A stretch of 37,188 nucleotides of DNA from an uncultured Clostridia bacterium (GCA_934122385.1 CAKOWP010000007.1:1-37188), one strand, 5' to 3'; shown: positions 24,988-33,264, numbered from the stretch's first letter. Notes: generated from the letters alone by a model not told the origin. Made by a program: numbers and translations.

Positions 24988-25081
24988 GATGTCTCAAATG
25001 GAACCGATGTCTCAAATGGAACCGATGTCTCAAACAGAACCGTCCCCAACGCGACACCCAACGCGACACCCAATGCGACAT
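24988..25081 (-). repeat. Compound dispersed repeat with two tandem arrays
   Basis: Read on the minus strand: three iterations of GGGTGTCGCGTT-like 12-mers (plus ACGCGACACCCA), then GGGGACGGTTCTGTTTGAGA, then iterations of CATCGGTTCCATTTGAGA. It fills the whole gap between two convergent genes, starting five bases after the stop codon of the small gene and ending at the glycosyltransferase stop codon. Its orientation is opposite to the copies after dnaX and recR. Confidence 0.85.
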
Positions 25082-26206
25082 TTATTTGAAAAGTATATTG
25101 CAAATATCTTCAGTAGAATGTTTTTTGGCTAAAATTTCAGTATTTTTTTTCATTGTACTTAATTTTTCAGGATTATCAATAACACTTTTTAAAACTTCAC
25201 GAGAAGAATTATCTTTTCTTAGCCAAATGCCGGTACCTTTACTTTCCAAAAATTCAGCATTTTCTTCTTCTTGACCAGGGATAGGATTAATAATTATCAT
25301 AGGTAAATTTGATGCCAAACTTTCAGAAGTAGTTAATCCACCAGGTTTTGAGATAACTAAGTCAGAAATTGACATTAATTCCGGTACTTTATTTGTAAAT
25401 GCTAAAACTTTTATAGATTCTTGTTTATTGTTTTCTTCAACAATTTTTTCAAATTCGGATTTCATTTTTTCATTTTTTCCAGCAATTGCAATAACTTGGA
25501 TGTTATCAAAATTTTTAACTAAATTATTAAAGATTTCAACAGTTCTGGCTTTCCCAAGACCAAATTCGCCACCACCAAAAAATAAAATATTTTTTTTATT
25601 ATCTTTTAAATCAAATTCTTTTAAAATTTCTTCTCTATTATAGTTTTGTAAAAATCTAGAGGATATAGGTATTCCAGTTACGAATACTTTGTTATCAGGA
25701 ATGTTTTTTGAAACAAGATAATTTTTCATTTTATCATTTGCAACGAAAAAATAATCTGTTGTTTCGTTTCCAACAAGCCATTGGTCGTGTGGTGAAAAGT
25801 CTGTCATTATTGTTGCAATCTGGGCAGTTATTTTACCTTTTCTTTTTAAGTATGCGCACATTTGACTACCAAATGGATGTGTTGAAATTATTAAATCTGG
25901 TTGTTTTTCTCGTAATAATTTTAAAAGTTTTATTGCTAATAATTGATTTGATTTTGATGATATGTGTGCTAATGGACCTTTTTGCGAGTCGGCATATATT
26001 TTACCCCAAGCCCATGGCATTTTTTTTGCCATTTCTCTGTATGCGGCTGTTGTGACTATTTCAATTGGTTTATTTACATATTTCATACAGTCTATTAGTT
26101 CTGTCTCACAGTTTTTATAATTGTTATCAATGCATTCTTTTATGGATTTTGCGGCATTTAGGTGGCCACCACCATATGATGCGTAAAATATTAAAATTTT
26201 TTTCAT
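25082..26206 (-). CDS. Processive diacylglycerol glycosyltransferase (MGDG synthase / UgtP-like)
   Basis: This 374-aa GT-B enzyme is of the MGDG-synthase family. The N-terminal domain opens MKKILIFYASYGGGHLNAAK and has STHPFGSQM and TDFSPHDQW. The C-terminal Glyco_tran_28-type domain has LFFGGGEFGLGKA, ISKPGGLTTSESLASNLPMI and PGQEEENAEFL. Relatives transfer glucose or galactose from a UDP-sugar to diacylglycerol at the inner membrane face; Bacillus UgtP also makes the lipoteichoic acid anchor. The product sugar cannot be decided here. ATG 26206 follows AAGGAG. UDP-sugar could be provided by the mutase and uridylyltransferase encoded at 7.6-10.8 kb. It is divergent from sleB. Confidence 0.88.
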   Translation of the reverse strand: MKKILIFYASYGGGHLNAAKSIKECIDNNYKNCETELIDCMKYVNKPIEIVTTAAYREMAKKMPWAWGKIYADSQKGPLAHISSKSNQLLAIKLLKLLREKQPDLIISTHPFGSQMCAYLKRKGKITAQIATIMTDFSPHDQWLVGNETTDYFFVANDKMKNYLVSKNIPDNKVFVTGIPISSRFLQNYNREEILKEFDLKDNKKNILFFGGGEFGLGKARTVEIFNNLVKNFDNIQVIAIAGKNEKMKSEFEKIVEENNKQESIKVLAFTNKVPELMSISDLVISKPGGLTTSESLASNLPMIIINPIPGQEEENAEFLESKGTGIWLRKDNSSREVLKSVIDNPEKLSTMKKNTEILAKKHSTEDICNILFK

Positions 26207-26464
26207 TTATTACTCCTTGATTTTTGTTTTAAATATTTTTATGTAGTTATTGCTTGTTTTTATGTATTAATTTTAGCATAAATTTCATTCAATTAGCAAT
26301 GTTTTTTGCAAAATATTCTTTTTTAAAATTTTATAATATAGTTTACAATGGTTTATGAAAAGTATAAATTTTTATATTTTTCAGAAACTGCTGTAAATTG
26401 TAATGTATAATATTAGAATTTTTGTAAAAAATATAAATGAAAATTTTATAAAAAAGGTGATAGT

Positions 26465-26938
26465 GTGAAAAAATTTTTAAAACTAATTTTAATAATATTT
26501 TTGTTAGTGTTATCCACAATTTGTATATTTATTGTGGATAAAGGTAATACAAATAATGTTTCATTAGCAAAAACAACAAATACATCAGATGTTCAATTGA
26601 TGGCAAGAGCAATAAATGGAGAAGCAAGGGGAGAGCCGTACGAAGGGCAAGTTGCTGTTGGTGCTGTTATTTTAAATAGGGTAAAGGACTCGAGATTTCC
26701 TAATAGTATTTCTGGGGTAATATATCAACCAGGTGCATTTACTGCAGTATCTGATGGTCAAATTAATGTGACAATAAGTGAAGGTTCTACAGTATATAAA
26801 GCAGCTCAGGATGCAATAAATGGTTGGGACCCAACGAGTGGATGTGTATACTATTTTAATCCATCAACTGCAACAAATAAGTGGATTTGGTCTAGACCAT
26901 TGGTAAAAACTATTGGAAAACACAGATTTTGTAAATAG
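26465..26938 (+). CDS. sleB: Spore cortex-lytic / cell-wall hydrolase SleB
   Basis: This 157-aa protein has an N-terminal hydrophobic segment (residues 5-24) as signal peptide or anchor, then a SleB-type lytic transglycosylase domain: QLMARAINGEARGEPYEGQVAVGAVILNRV with the catalytic Glu expected at 53. It continues PNSISGVIYQPGAFTAV and ends YYFNPSTATNKWIWSRP. It lacks the N-terminal peptidoglycan-binding domain of Bacillus SleB and is shorter for that reason. It cleaves cortex peptidoglycan (muramic-lactam) at germination. It starts with GTG after AAGGTGA. ypeB follows 19 bp downstream, the conserved partner arrangement. Confidence 0.93.
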   Translation: MKKFLKLILIIFLLVLSTICIFIVDKGNTNNVSLAKTTNTSDVQLMARAINGEARGEPYEGQVAVGAVILNRVKDSRFPNSISGVIYQPGAFTAVSDGQINVTISEGSTVYKAAQDAINGWDPTSGCVYYFNPSTATNKWIWSRPLVKTIGKHRFCK

Positions 26939-26957
26939 AAAAAGAAAGGTTGAGTTT

Positions 26958-28331
26958 ATGAAAAAGGTAGAAATAAAAAAAATTCAAGTTAATAAGGCAT
27001 ATATAATAGCTTCAATTATTGTATTTGTGGTTGTTATAGGGAGCCTAATTGCTGTGATTGTAAATAATAATAAAGAGGCAAAAATTGCATCTGAAAATAC
27101 TTACAATATGGCTTTTTATCAAGTTGTTGATTATGTTCAGAATGTTGAAACATATTTAGCAAAATCATTAATTTCAAGTACTCCAGAACATGGAGCAGAG
27201 ACTTTAACAAATGTATGGAGAGAGGCAAATTTGGCACAGGCATATCTTTCACAATTGCCGGTTGAAAGTCAAGAATTAGAAAACACTGAAAAGTTTTTAA
27301 ATCAAGTTAGTGATTATAGCTATTCTTTATCAAGAAAGAATATTTATAATGAAAAATTATCAGATGAAGATTTAAAAAATTTAAAAGATTTGCATAACTA
27401 TAGTGTTGAATTAGAAAATACTTTAAATCAGTTATCTGAAGATATAAATTCTGGTAGAATAAAATGGGGAGAACTTACTAATAAAGGAAATGTGGCATTT
27501 GCTCAACAAGTAAGTACAAGTTCTATGGATGGATTTAGCAACTTAGAAGAAAATTTCCATCAATATTCAGGTTTAATATATGATGGTGCGTTTTCTGAGC
27601 ACCTAACAAATGGCGAGAAAAAAGGCTTAACAGGTGATGATATTGATGAAGAAACAGCAAAACAAAAAGCAATAGATTTTATAGGGAAAGATAATGTTCA
27701 AAGTATTGAAAGTTTAGGGTTTTCAGAAAATGCAACAATACCAGAATATAATTTTTCAATAAAAACAAATTCAGAAGATAGTATTAATATATCAATTTCC
27801 AAAAAAGGTGGACATATTGTATATATGAATTCAAACAGAAATGTTAATGCTGAGTTAATATCTCAAGATGAGGCAAACCAAAAGGGTAAAGATTTTTTAA
27901 ATAATCATGGAATTTCTAATATGAAAGAAACTTATTATTTGAAACAAGATGGAATTGTTACAATAAATTATGCTTATTGCCAAGGTGATGTTGTTGTATA
28001 TTCGGATTTAATAAAGGTTAAGGTTGCTTTGGATAATGGTGAAATTCTTGGAATTGAAACTACAGGTTACTTGAATAATCATACGCAAAGGGATATTTCT
28101 AATGTTAAGATTAGTAAAGAGAATGCAAAGAAATCCTTAAATAAAGATTTGGAAATTGCATCTGAAGGTTTGGCTATAATTCCTACTGAATTTCAAACAG
28201 AAATTTTGTGTTATGAATTTAAAGGGAAAGTTGATGATAGGGAATTCTTGGTATATGTAAATGCGGAGAGTGGTAGAGAAGAGGATATTTTGATTATTAC
28301 AAATACTCCTAATGGAACTTTGACTATGTAA
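26958..28331 (+). CDS. ypeB: Germination protein YpeB
   Basis: This 457-aa protein has one N-terminal membrane anchor (residues about 14-36). An N-terminal helical domain begins with NTYNMAFYQVVDYVQNVETYLAKSL, the family signature. Three PepSY/YPEB-type repeats follow in the C-terminal half (DIDEETAKQKAIDFIG near 230; QDEANQKGKDFL near 300; KENAKKSLNKDL near 385). YpeB is required to stabilise and localise SleB in the spore and is always found next to it. The start is at 26958 because AAAGGTTGAG precedes it; the longer in-frame ORF overlaps sleB. A large inverted repeat begins five bases after the stop codon. Confidence 0.95.
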   Translation: MKKVEIKKIQVNKAYIIASIIVFVVVIGSLIAVIVNNNKEAKIASENTYNMAFYQVVDYVQNVETYLAKSLISSTPEHGAETLTNVWREANLAQAYLSQLPVESQELENTEKFLNQVSDYSYSLSRKNIYNEKLSDEDLKNLKDLHNYSVELENTLNQLSEDINSGRIKWGELTNKGNVAFAQQVSTSSMDGFSNLEENFHQYSGLIYDGAFSEHLTNGEKKGLTGDDIDEETAKQKAIDFIGKDNVQSIESLGFSENATIPEYNFSIKTNSEDSINISISKKGGHIVYMNSNRNVNAELISQDEANQKGKDFLNNHGISNMKETYYLKQDGIVTINYAYCQGDVVVYSDLIKVKVALDNGEILGIETTGYLNNHTQRDISNVKISKENAKKSLNKDLEIASEGLAIIPTEFQTEILCYEFKGKVDDREFLVYVNAESGREEDILIITNTPNGTLTM

Positions 28332-28335
28332 ACCA

Positions 28336-28488
28336 TTGTGAACCATTGGGGACGTTGTTTCGACCAACGGGGGACGTTCTTAAATTGGTTGAAATAATAA
28401 ATGTAAATTAATAAAAAAATTGTTAATAATTTTCAACCAATTTAAGAACGTCCCCGTTGGTCGAAACAACGTCCCCAATGGTTCACAA
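28336..28488. repeat. Long hairpin element between convergent ypeB and vanW-like genes
   Basis: A 59-bp left arm (28336-28394) and a 58-bp right arm (28431-28488) are exact reverse complements apart from one extra G in a five-G run of the left arm. The 36-bp loop is A/T only. Each arm contains ACCATTGGGGACGTTGTTTC and GACGTTCTTAAATTGGTTG. The element starts five bases after the ypeB stop and ends five bases before the other stop codon, so it fills the gap and can terminate both genes. It may be a MITE-type or palindromic repeat, but no target-site duplication is evident. Confidence 0.9.
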
Positions 28489-28493
28489 CATTA

Positions 28494-30011
28494 CTAATGT
28501 CTTTTGTAAGTGTCTTTTGATAATAATGACGTACTTACAACATTTCCATTTTTCTTTAAAGTTTTGTAAGCTTCCGAATAAATTGCGGTAGCTGTTTTTC
28601 CAGTTATTCTTGAAGTTATTTGAACTTCGTAATCATTATCAGATCTTAAACCAAAAATTTTAAAATTTGCAACTCCATTTGCAACAGAGCAAGTGATTTT
28701 TATAGGATAATCTCTATTATTTTTAAATTTAAAATCAATTGCACCATATACAACTGTTGCATCTCTACTTGCACCAGCATAAGATGGTACAAATTGATGG
28801 TTACTTCTTTCTACAATATCTAAATTTGCATATACTACAGCATTATATAATGTTGTAGTTATTTGGCAAATTCCACCACCGATTCCATCTTCAACTCTTC
28901 CTGATACATAAATAGGAGCTTCTTTATAACCAGCTTGAATTGTTCTTGCGCCAACGACTTTGTTATAAGAGAAAGTTTCGCCAGGCATTAAAACAGTTCC
29001 ATTGATTTTGTTTGCTGCTAACATTAAATTTGTTGTACGATTTTTGTTACTTGTTGCATATTTGGTTGAGAACTCAGACAATAAATCTGGAAAAGCTTCT
29101 GTTCCTATCATATTTGTTGTTACACGTGGGTATAATACTTTTAATGGAATTACGCATTCGTCTTGTGAATTATTTAATGAATTTTTTGCTTCGTCTAATG
29201 AAATTGAAAAATCTACACCGTTTTCACTTGGATGTATAACAAATGGATTTTGAGTATAATATGCATCAACTGAATCTTTATGTATTTCGTTATATATTGA
29301 GTCAAGATTTAGTTCATTAGGATAAGCATCTTCAGTAATTAATTCTATATAATTATTCTGGATATTAAGGTTATTAACATGTGTTATTATTGTATTTGCG
29401 GTTTCGTCAACTTTTATTACTTGACCTGCTTGACCTTTGGTTAGTATTAGGTTGTTGCCATCTATGTAATAGCTACTTTCAATTACTTTATCAGGTAATT
29501 TACTAGAAATATCCTGTAGGTCTGCTTTTAATTGGTCAGTATCAATAGAAAATCCAGGGTCTATATTGACATTAGAAAAGAGAGTTTCTATTATTGTTAA
29601 ATTTTTTTGAATGATATTTCCACTTTTTCCGATATTATAAGCCATATCAACAGCTTCGTTGGTATTAAAATATATTGATAATTGTGTTGTTGAAAGTGAA
29701 GCTTCAAAATCGTTATGTTTTAATGTTATTTCTTCCGGAATTGAAGAACTTATATAGCTTGTAATTTTTTGTTTTGCATCTTCTTTTGTGAGTCCGGATA
29801 CATCAATTCCTTTTATATATACTCCTTTTGCAATTGTTGTACTTTGGATAATTGCTAATGAAAATGTGCAAAATATAATTATTGAAATTAATATGAAAAT
29901 TGTACATAAAATTCCAAAGATTATCCATACATCTGATTTATTTGTAGTGATTTGTTTTGTTTCATCAAGAGGTTTAAATGTTGTTTCGTTGTTTATTTCT
30001 TTTGTTTCCAT
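28494..30011 (-). CDS. VanW-family protein with peptidoglycan-binding-like domains
   Basis: This 505-aa protein has a cytoplasmic N-terminal tail of about 25 residues, one membrane anchor (about 30-55) and a large extracytoplasmic part. KGIDVSGLTKEDAKQKI marks the first PG_binding_4-type (YkuD/VanW N-terminal) domain, and a second lies near 150-270. The VanW domain runs from LPGETFSYNKVVGARTI through EDGIGGGICQITTTLYNAVV to YGAIDFKFKNNRDYPIKI. VanW proteins accompany vancomycin-resistance clusters in some species but are common in Firmicutes without resistance; function is unknown. ATG 30011 follows AAGGAGATATAT. No G5 domain is visible at the C-terminus. It is divergent from the SASP gene. 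Confidence 0.88.
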   Translation of the reverse strand: METKEINNETTFKPLDETKQITTNKSDVWIIFGILCTIFILISIIIFCTFSLAIIQSTTIAKGVYIKGIDVSGLTKEDAKQKITSYISSSIPEEITLKHNDFEASLSTTQLSIYFNTNEAVDMAYNIGKSGNIIQKNLTIIETLFSNVNIDPGFSIDTDQLKADLQDISSKLPDKVIESSYYIDGNNLILTKGQAGQVIKVDETANTIITHVNNLNIQNNYIELITEDAYPNELNLDSIYNEIHKDSVDAYYTQNPFVIHPSENGVDFSISLDEAKNSLNNSQDECVIPLKVLYPRVTTNMIGTEAFPDLLSEFSTKYATSNKNRTTNLMLAANKINGTVLMPGETFSYNKVVGARTIQAGYKEAPIYVSGRVEDGIGGGICQITTTLYNAVVYANLDIVERSNHQFVPSYAGASRDATVVYGAIDFKFKNNRDYPIKITCSVANGVANFKIFGLRSDNDYEVQITSRITGKTATAIYSEAYKTLKKNGNVVSTSLLSKDTYKRH

Positions 30012-30175
30012 ATATATCTCCTTTTTTGCCATATAATATAGTATATCATGATAAAAATAAATTTACTACTGTTTGAGATTAAAAAAAATCAAAAATTTTC
30101 TAATATATTTTTTGTGTTTTTGCAAATAATAATATTGATAAAACTTAATTTGGTTTTATTAGTAAGGAGGATGTT

Positions 30176-30355
30176 ATGTCTAGAAATAGTAAATTAATAT
30201 CTGAAAATTTAAGAGAAGAAATTGCAAAAGAACTTGGAGTTTATGACCAGGTAAAACAAGATGGTGGAAGCTGGGCAAGTGTTTCTTCTAGGGATTGTGG
30301 AAATATAGTTACTAAGGCTATTGAGATAGCCAATCGTTCAGTAGAGAATAAGTAG
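30176..30355 (+). CDS. Alpha/beta-type small acid-soluble spore protein (SASP)
   Basis: This 59-aa protein matches alpha/beta-type SASPs: KLISENLREEIAKELGVYDQ, then SWASVSSRDCGNIVTKAIEIAN. EEIAKEL fits the cleavage site of the germination protease GPR. SASPs coat DNA in the forespore, protect it from UV and heat, and are degraded at germination. AAGGAGGATGTT precedes ATG 30176, with the AGGAGG 5-6 bp away. A forespore (sigma-G) promoter is expected, but I could not identify one confidently in the AT-rich 160 bp upstream. It is followed by a strong terminator. Confidence 0.9.
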   Translation: MSRNSKLISENLREEIAKELGVYDQVKQDGGSWASVSSRDCGNIVTKAIEIANRSVENK

Positions 30356-30394
30356 CTAATTTTAATTGAATTTTAGTGATGTAACAGGTATGTT

Positions 30395-30421
30395 AAAAGG
30401 TCAGCAAATACTGGCCTTTTT
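30395..30421 (+). terminator. Terminator after the SASP gene
   Basis: AAAAGGTCAG (30395-30404) pairs with CTGGCCTTTT (30411-30420) around CAAATA, with one G-U pair. It lies between the convergent SASP and XRE genes. Confidence 0.9.
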
Positions 30422-30448
30422 ATGATGAAATTTAAATTATAATATATT

Positions 30449-30763
30449 TTAATGTGTTTGATTATTATTATTTTTTTCTTGTTCTTTTTGTAAAGTTAAT
30501 AGCCCCTTTTTGACTTTTTCTATAATTTTTGTGTTTTCTCTATTTAAAGTGTTGTATGGATTAATTATTTTTAATCCAAGTAATTCATCTGAACTTAAAT
30601 TTAGGTAAATACATATACTTTTAAGTAAATCTGCTGATATTGTTCTTTTTCCTTTTTCATATGCATTATAAGTTGTTGGTTGCATATGAAGATATTTTGC
30701 CATATCTTTTTGTTTTATATCTTTATCCTCTCTTATATTTCTTATTTTTTCGTATAATTCCAT
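30449..30763 (-). CDS. XRE-family helix-turn-helix regulator
   Basis: This 104-aa protein has an N-terminal Cro/C1-type HTH: LYEKIRNIREDKDIKQKDMAKYLHMQPTTYNAYEKGKRTI (residues 3-43) is the standard five-helix core. A short charged, Asn-rich tail follows (residues 70-104), probably for dimerisation. ATG 30763 follows GAGGTGAAA. It is divergent from the RCC1 gene, and inverted ATAGGTTAA sites lie in the shared 224-bp gap, suggesting it regulates itself and the RCC1 gene. The tail is too short for a peptidase or sensor domain. Confidence 0.85.
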   Translation of the reverse strand: MELYEKIRNIREDKDIKQKDMAKYLHMQPTTYNAYEKGKRTISADLLKSICIYLNLSSDELLGLKIINPYNTLNRENTKIIEKVKKGLLTLQKEQEKNNNNQTH

Positions 30764-30792
30764 AATTTCACCTCGATAATTTTTTATAATTT

Positions 30793-30867
30793 ATAGGTTA
30801 AACATATTATTAGAAAAAATGCAAATATCTATGAAATTTATTATTTTTTTCGATTAACCTATGGGTT
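30793..30867. promoter_or_regulatory. Putative operator pair in the XRE/RCC1 divergent region
   Basis: ATAGGTTAA occurs at 30793-30801 (plus) and inverted as TTAACCTAT at 30854-30862, with the palindrome AACCTATGGGTT at 30856-30867. The sites lie between the two divergent start codons, as expected for an XRE regulator operator. The link to this regulator is inferred from position. Confidence 0.5.
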
Positions 30868-30900
30868 ATTTCAATTTTTTCACAAAAAATGGATTTTATA

Positions 30901-30929
30901 TTGACAAATTCACAAATCAAAAATATAAT
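30901..30929 (+). promoter_or_regulatory. Full-consensus sigma-A promoter for the RCC1 gene
   Basis: TTGACA (30901-30906), exactly 17 bp, TATAAT (30924-30929): perfect at all 12 positions. The transcript would start near 30936, leaving about 50 nt before ATG 30988. A promoter this strong beside a repressor gene suggests regulated expression. Confidence 0.85.
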
Positions 30930-30987
30930 TAATCTAAATTCACATATTGAGAATTTTATAAATATAAATTTGCAAAGGGGAAATATT

Positions 30988-32952
30988 ATGAACAAAAGAT
31001 TAAGGAATTTTAATGGAATAACTTTGGTTGCACTTATTGTGACTATTGTGATATTATTGATTTTAGCAGGGATAACAATAGCAACACTAAGTGGAGAAAA
31101 TGGATTATTTAAAAAAGTAAAATTAGGAAAAGAAAGATATGCAATTTCAGAAGCAAAAGAAAAGTTGGAATTGGAAATAACTAATTTGCAAATAGAACAG
31201 AATGGGAAAGGTGAGGAGTTAACTAAGGAAGATTTACCTAAAATGAATAGTGACGAGATAGATGTACGAGACACAACGAATTTCCCGGTAGAAGTAATCT
31301 ACAAAAACTATAAATTTGAAGTGGATAGCAATTTTAAGGTTACATATGTAGGTGAGGCAAATGAAACAATTATAACATATACAACAGAACCAGAGGGATA
31401 TACAAATCAGAATAATATAAAGGTTTTGGTTAAAATAACAAATCCTAAAGGTATAAAATCTATATTAAAACCAGGTGAAACTGATAAAATTTTGCCACAG
31501 GATAGAACAACCGCAGGAATTGAATTTACTGTTACAAAAAATGGTCATTATATTTTGAAAGTTGAAGATGTAGATGGAAATGAGGTTTCTAAAGATATTT
31601 ATATTGATTTGATAGATACTTTGGCTCCAGAAGAGTTTACACCAGAAGTTCAAAAAAATGGAAGTACTATAACAATTGTTGAAAATGGAAAAGATGCAGA
31701 AGCAACGGAAGAAAGTAGTAAAAGTGGAATTGATCATTACGAATATTATTTAATAGATTCAAGTAATAAAGAAACGAAATATGATAATAATAAAATAGAA
31801 AATCTTGCATTAGGAACATATAAAGTATATTTAATTGCTTTTGATAAGGCTGGGAATAGTAGAAAGTCGAAAGAAGTAGAGTTTAAAATTGCAATAGAGT
31901 TTAAGGAAATATCAACAGGAGATAATCATTGTTTAGGAATAGATAGTGAGGGAAAATTATGGTCTTGGGGATCTAATGGTTATGGACAATTGGGAGATGG
32001 AACAACAACTAGAAGATATAACCCTGTTCAAATAGTAGAAGATACACAGTTTATACAAATATCGGCAGGAAATGCTCATAGTTTGGCAATAGATAGAAAT
32101 GGAAATTTATGGTCTTGGGGGTATAATTATGCCGGACAATTGGGAGATGGAACAAAAAATAATAAATTAATTCCAACCATAATAAATACAGAAGTATCAT
32201 TCACACACATATCAGCAGGTGAGGGCTTTAGTTTGGCAATAGATAATAGTGGTAATATATGGTCTTGGGGGAGGAACGGTTCAGGACAATTAGGTAATGG
32301 AACATATGAAGAAAAGTTAGAACCTGTACAAATCACGACAGGAAGAAAGTTTACACAAATATCAGCAGGAGCTGTACATAGTCTAGCAATAGATAGTGAA
32401 GGAAATTTATGGACATGGGGATATAATAGATATGGGCAGCTAGGAGATGGGACAAAAGTAGATAAATCAAGGCCAATAGAAATAAAAAAAGGAACTAAGT
32501 TTGTACAAATAGCAGCAGGATATTTGCATAGTCTAGCAATAGATAGTGAAGGAAATTTATGGACATGGGGATATAATGAATATGGGCAATTAGGAGATAT
32601 CAGTACAAATAAAGAGGGAGAAGAAAATCCGTTTAATATAAGTCAAATGTGGTCAAATAAATTTATACAAATATCAGCGGGAGGTGGGCATAGTATAGCT
32701 ATAGATGTTGACGGTAAATTATGGACGTGGGGATATAATTATTATGGACAATTGGGAAATGGAACAAAACGTAATAGTGGGAGACCTATAAATATAAAAA
32801 ATGGTACTATTTTTACAGGAGTGTTTGCTGGAAATTACCATAATATAGCAAAAGATAATGATGGAAACCTATGGGCATGGGGATTGAATGGCGATGGTCA
32901 ATTAGGAGACGGAACGCAGGTAGACAGACTGGTACCAGTACAAATAAATTAA
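30988..32952 (+). CDS. Prepilin-like N-terminus fused to a seven-repeat RCC1 beta-propeller
   Basis: This is a 654-aa protein. Residues 8-30 (FNGITLVALIVTIVILLILAG) resemble the N-terminal helix of type IV prepilin-like proteins common in gut Firmicutes: a short basic leader, then a hydrophobic helix. Residues about 35-110 form a charged helix (pilin-like coiled coil), and about 120-300 form Ig-like beta regions. Seven RCC1 repeats fill residues about 311-654, each of the type GxxHSLAIDxxGNLWSWGxNxxGQLGDGT, the number needed to close a propeller. ATG 30988 follows AAGGGGAAA; the frame is open further upstream but that part overlaps the promoter. It is followed 12 bp later by the DUF2442 gene. 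A surface-exposed adhesin or scaffold role is inferred; no pilin assembly genes are in the window. Confidence 0.82.
   Translation: MNKRLRNFNGITLVALIVTIVILLILAGITIATLSGENGLFKKVKLGKERYAISEAKEKLELEITNLQIEQNGKGEELTKEDLPKMNSDEIDVRDTTNFPVEVIYKNYKFEVDSNFKVTYVGEANETIITYTTEPEGYTNQNNIKVLVKITNPKGIKSILKPGETDKILPQDRTTAGIEFTVTKNGHYILKVEDVDGNEVSKDIYIDLIDTLAPEEFTPEVQKNGSTITIVENGKDAEATEESSKSGIDHYEYYLIDSSNKETKYDNNKIENLALGTYKVYLIAFDKAGNSRKSKEVEFKIAIEFKEISTGDNHCLGIDSEGKLWSWGSNGYGQLGDGTTTRRYNPVQIVEDTQFIQISAGNAHSLAIDRNGNLWSWGYNYAGQLGDGTKNNKLIPTIINTEVSFTHISAGEGFSLAIDNSGNIWSWGRNGSGQLGNGTYEEKLEPVQITTGRKFTQISAGAVHSLAIDSEGNLWTWGYNRYGQLGDGTKVDKSRPIEIKKGTKFVQIAAGYLHSLAIDSEGNLWTWGYNEYGQLGDISTNKEGEENPFNISQMWSNKFIQISAGGGHSIAIDVDGKLWTWGYNYYGQLGNGTKRNSGRPINIKNGTIFTGVFAGNYHNIAKDNDGNLWAWGLNGDGQLGDGTQVDRLVPVQIN
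32377..32577 (+). repeat. 51-bp identical DNA repeat inside the RCC1 gene
   Basis: Positions 32377-32427 and 32527-32577 are identical over 51 bp, 150 bp apart, in the fourth and fifth RCC1 repeats. Other repeats in the gene differ at the DNA level, so these two were duplicated or converted recently. Confidence 0.9.
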
Positions 32953-32964
32953 GGAGATCTGTTT

Positions 32965-33204
32965 ATGAAAGAAATTATTAAATTAGAACCATTAAAAGAT
33001 TACAAATTATTATTGACATTCAATAATAATGAAAAAAAGATAAAAGATATGAAACCATATTTAGATAAAGGTGTATTTAGAAAATTAAAAAATATAAATT
33101 TTTTTAATACAGTTGAAATCAAATTTGGAACTATTTCTTGGGACGAAAACATAGATATGTGTGCAGATAGTTTATATGATACTAGTGAAAATTATAATGA
33201 ATAA
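32965..33204 (+). CDS. DUF2442 domain-containing protein
   Basis: This 79-aa protein matches DUF2442 end to end: LEPLKDYKLLLTFNNNEKKIKDMKPYLDKGVFRKLKN, then VEIKFGTISWDENIDMCADSLYDTS. The family is small, widespread in bacteria, and often encoded next to DUF4160 or toxin-antitoxin-like genes; its function is not established. AAGGAGATCTG precedes ATG 32965, 12 bp after the RCC1 stop codon, so the two are co-transcribed. No DUF4160 partner is present here, which leaves it an orphan. Confidence 0.88.
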   Translation: MKEIIKLEPLKDYKLLLTFNNNEKKIKDMKPYLDKGVFRKLKNINFFNTVEIKFGTISWDENIDMCADSLYDTSENYNE

Positions 33205-33231
33205 ATAATAAAATATAAAATGGAAAAATGA

Positions 33232-33264
33232 GTCATATGATATTAAAAATTGTATGGCTTTTTA
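33232..33264 (+). terminator. Terminator after DUF2442 gene
   Basis: GTCATAT (33232-33238) pairs with GTATGGC (33252-33258), including G-U pairs, followed by TTTTTATT. Confidence 0.65.

Noticed and set aside
24806..25081. Minus-strand ORF of 91 aa with HLRHRFHLRHRF repeats
   Set aside because: Its repetitive N-terminus is simply the translation of the dispersed tandem repeat, and the rest is antisense to the small DUF6774-like gene; no ribosome binding site.
24988..25081. CRISPR-like array (short repeated units)
   Set aside because: The units are 12-18 bp in direct tandem with no unique spacers, and no cas genes are present; no CRISPR array was seen elsewhere.
28494..30011. Vancomycin-resistance cluster, suggested by VanW and ddl
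   Set aside because: The ligase is an ordinary housekeeping Ddl 5.6 kb away, and vanH, vanX, vanR and vanS are absent; VanW-domain proteins are common outside resistance clusters.
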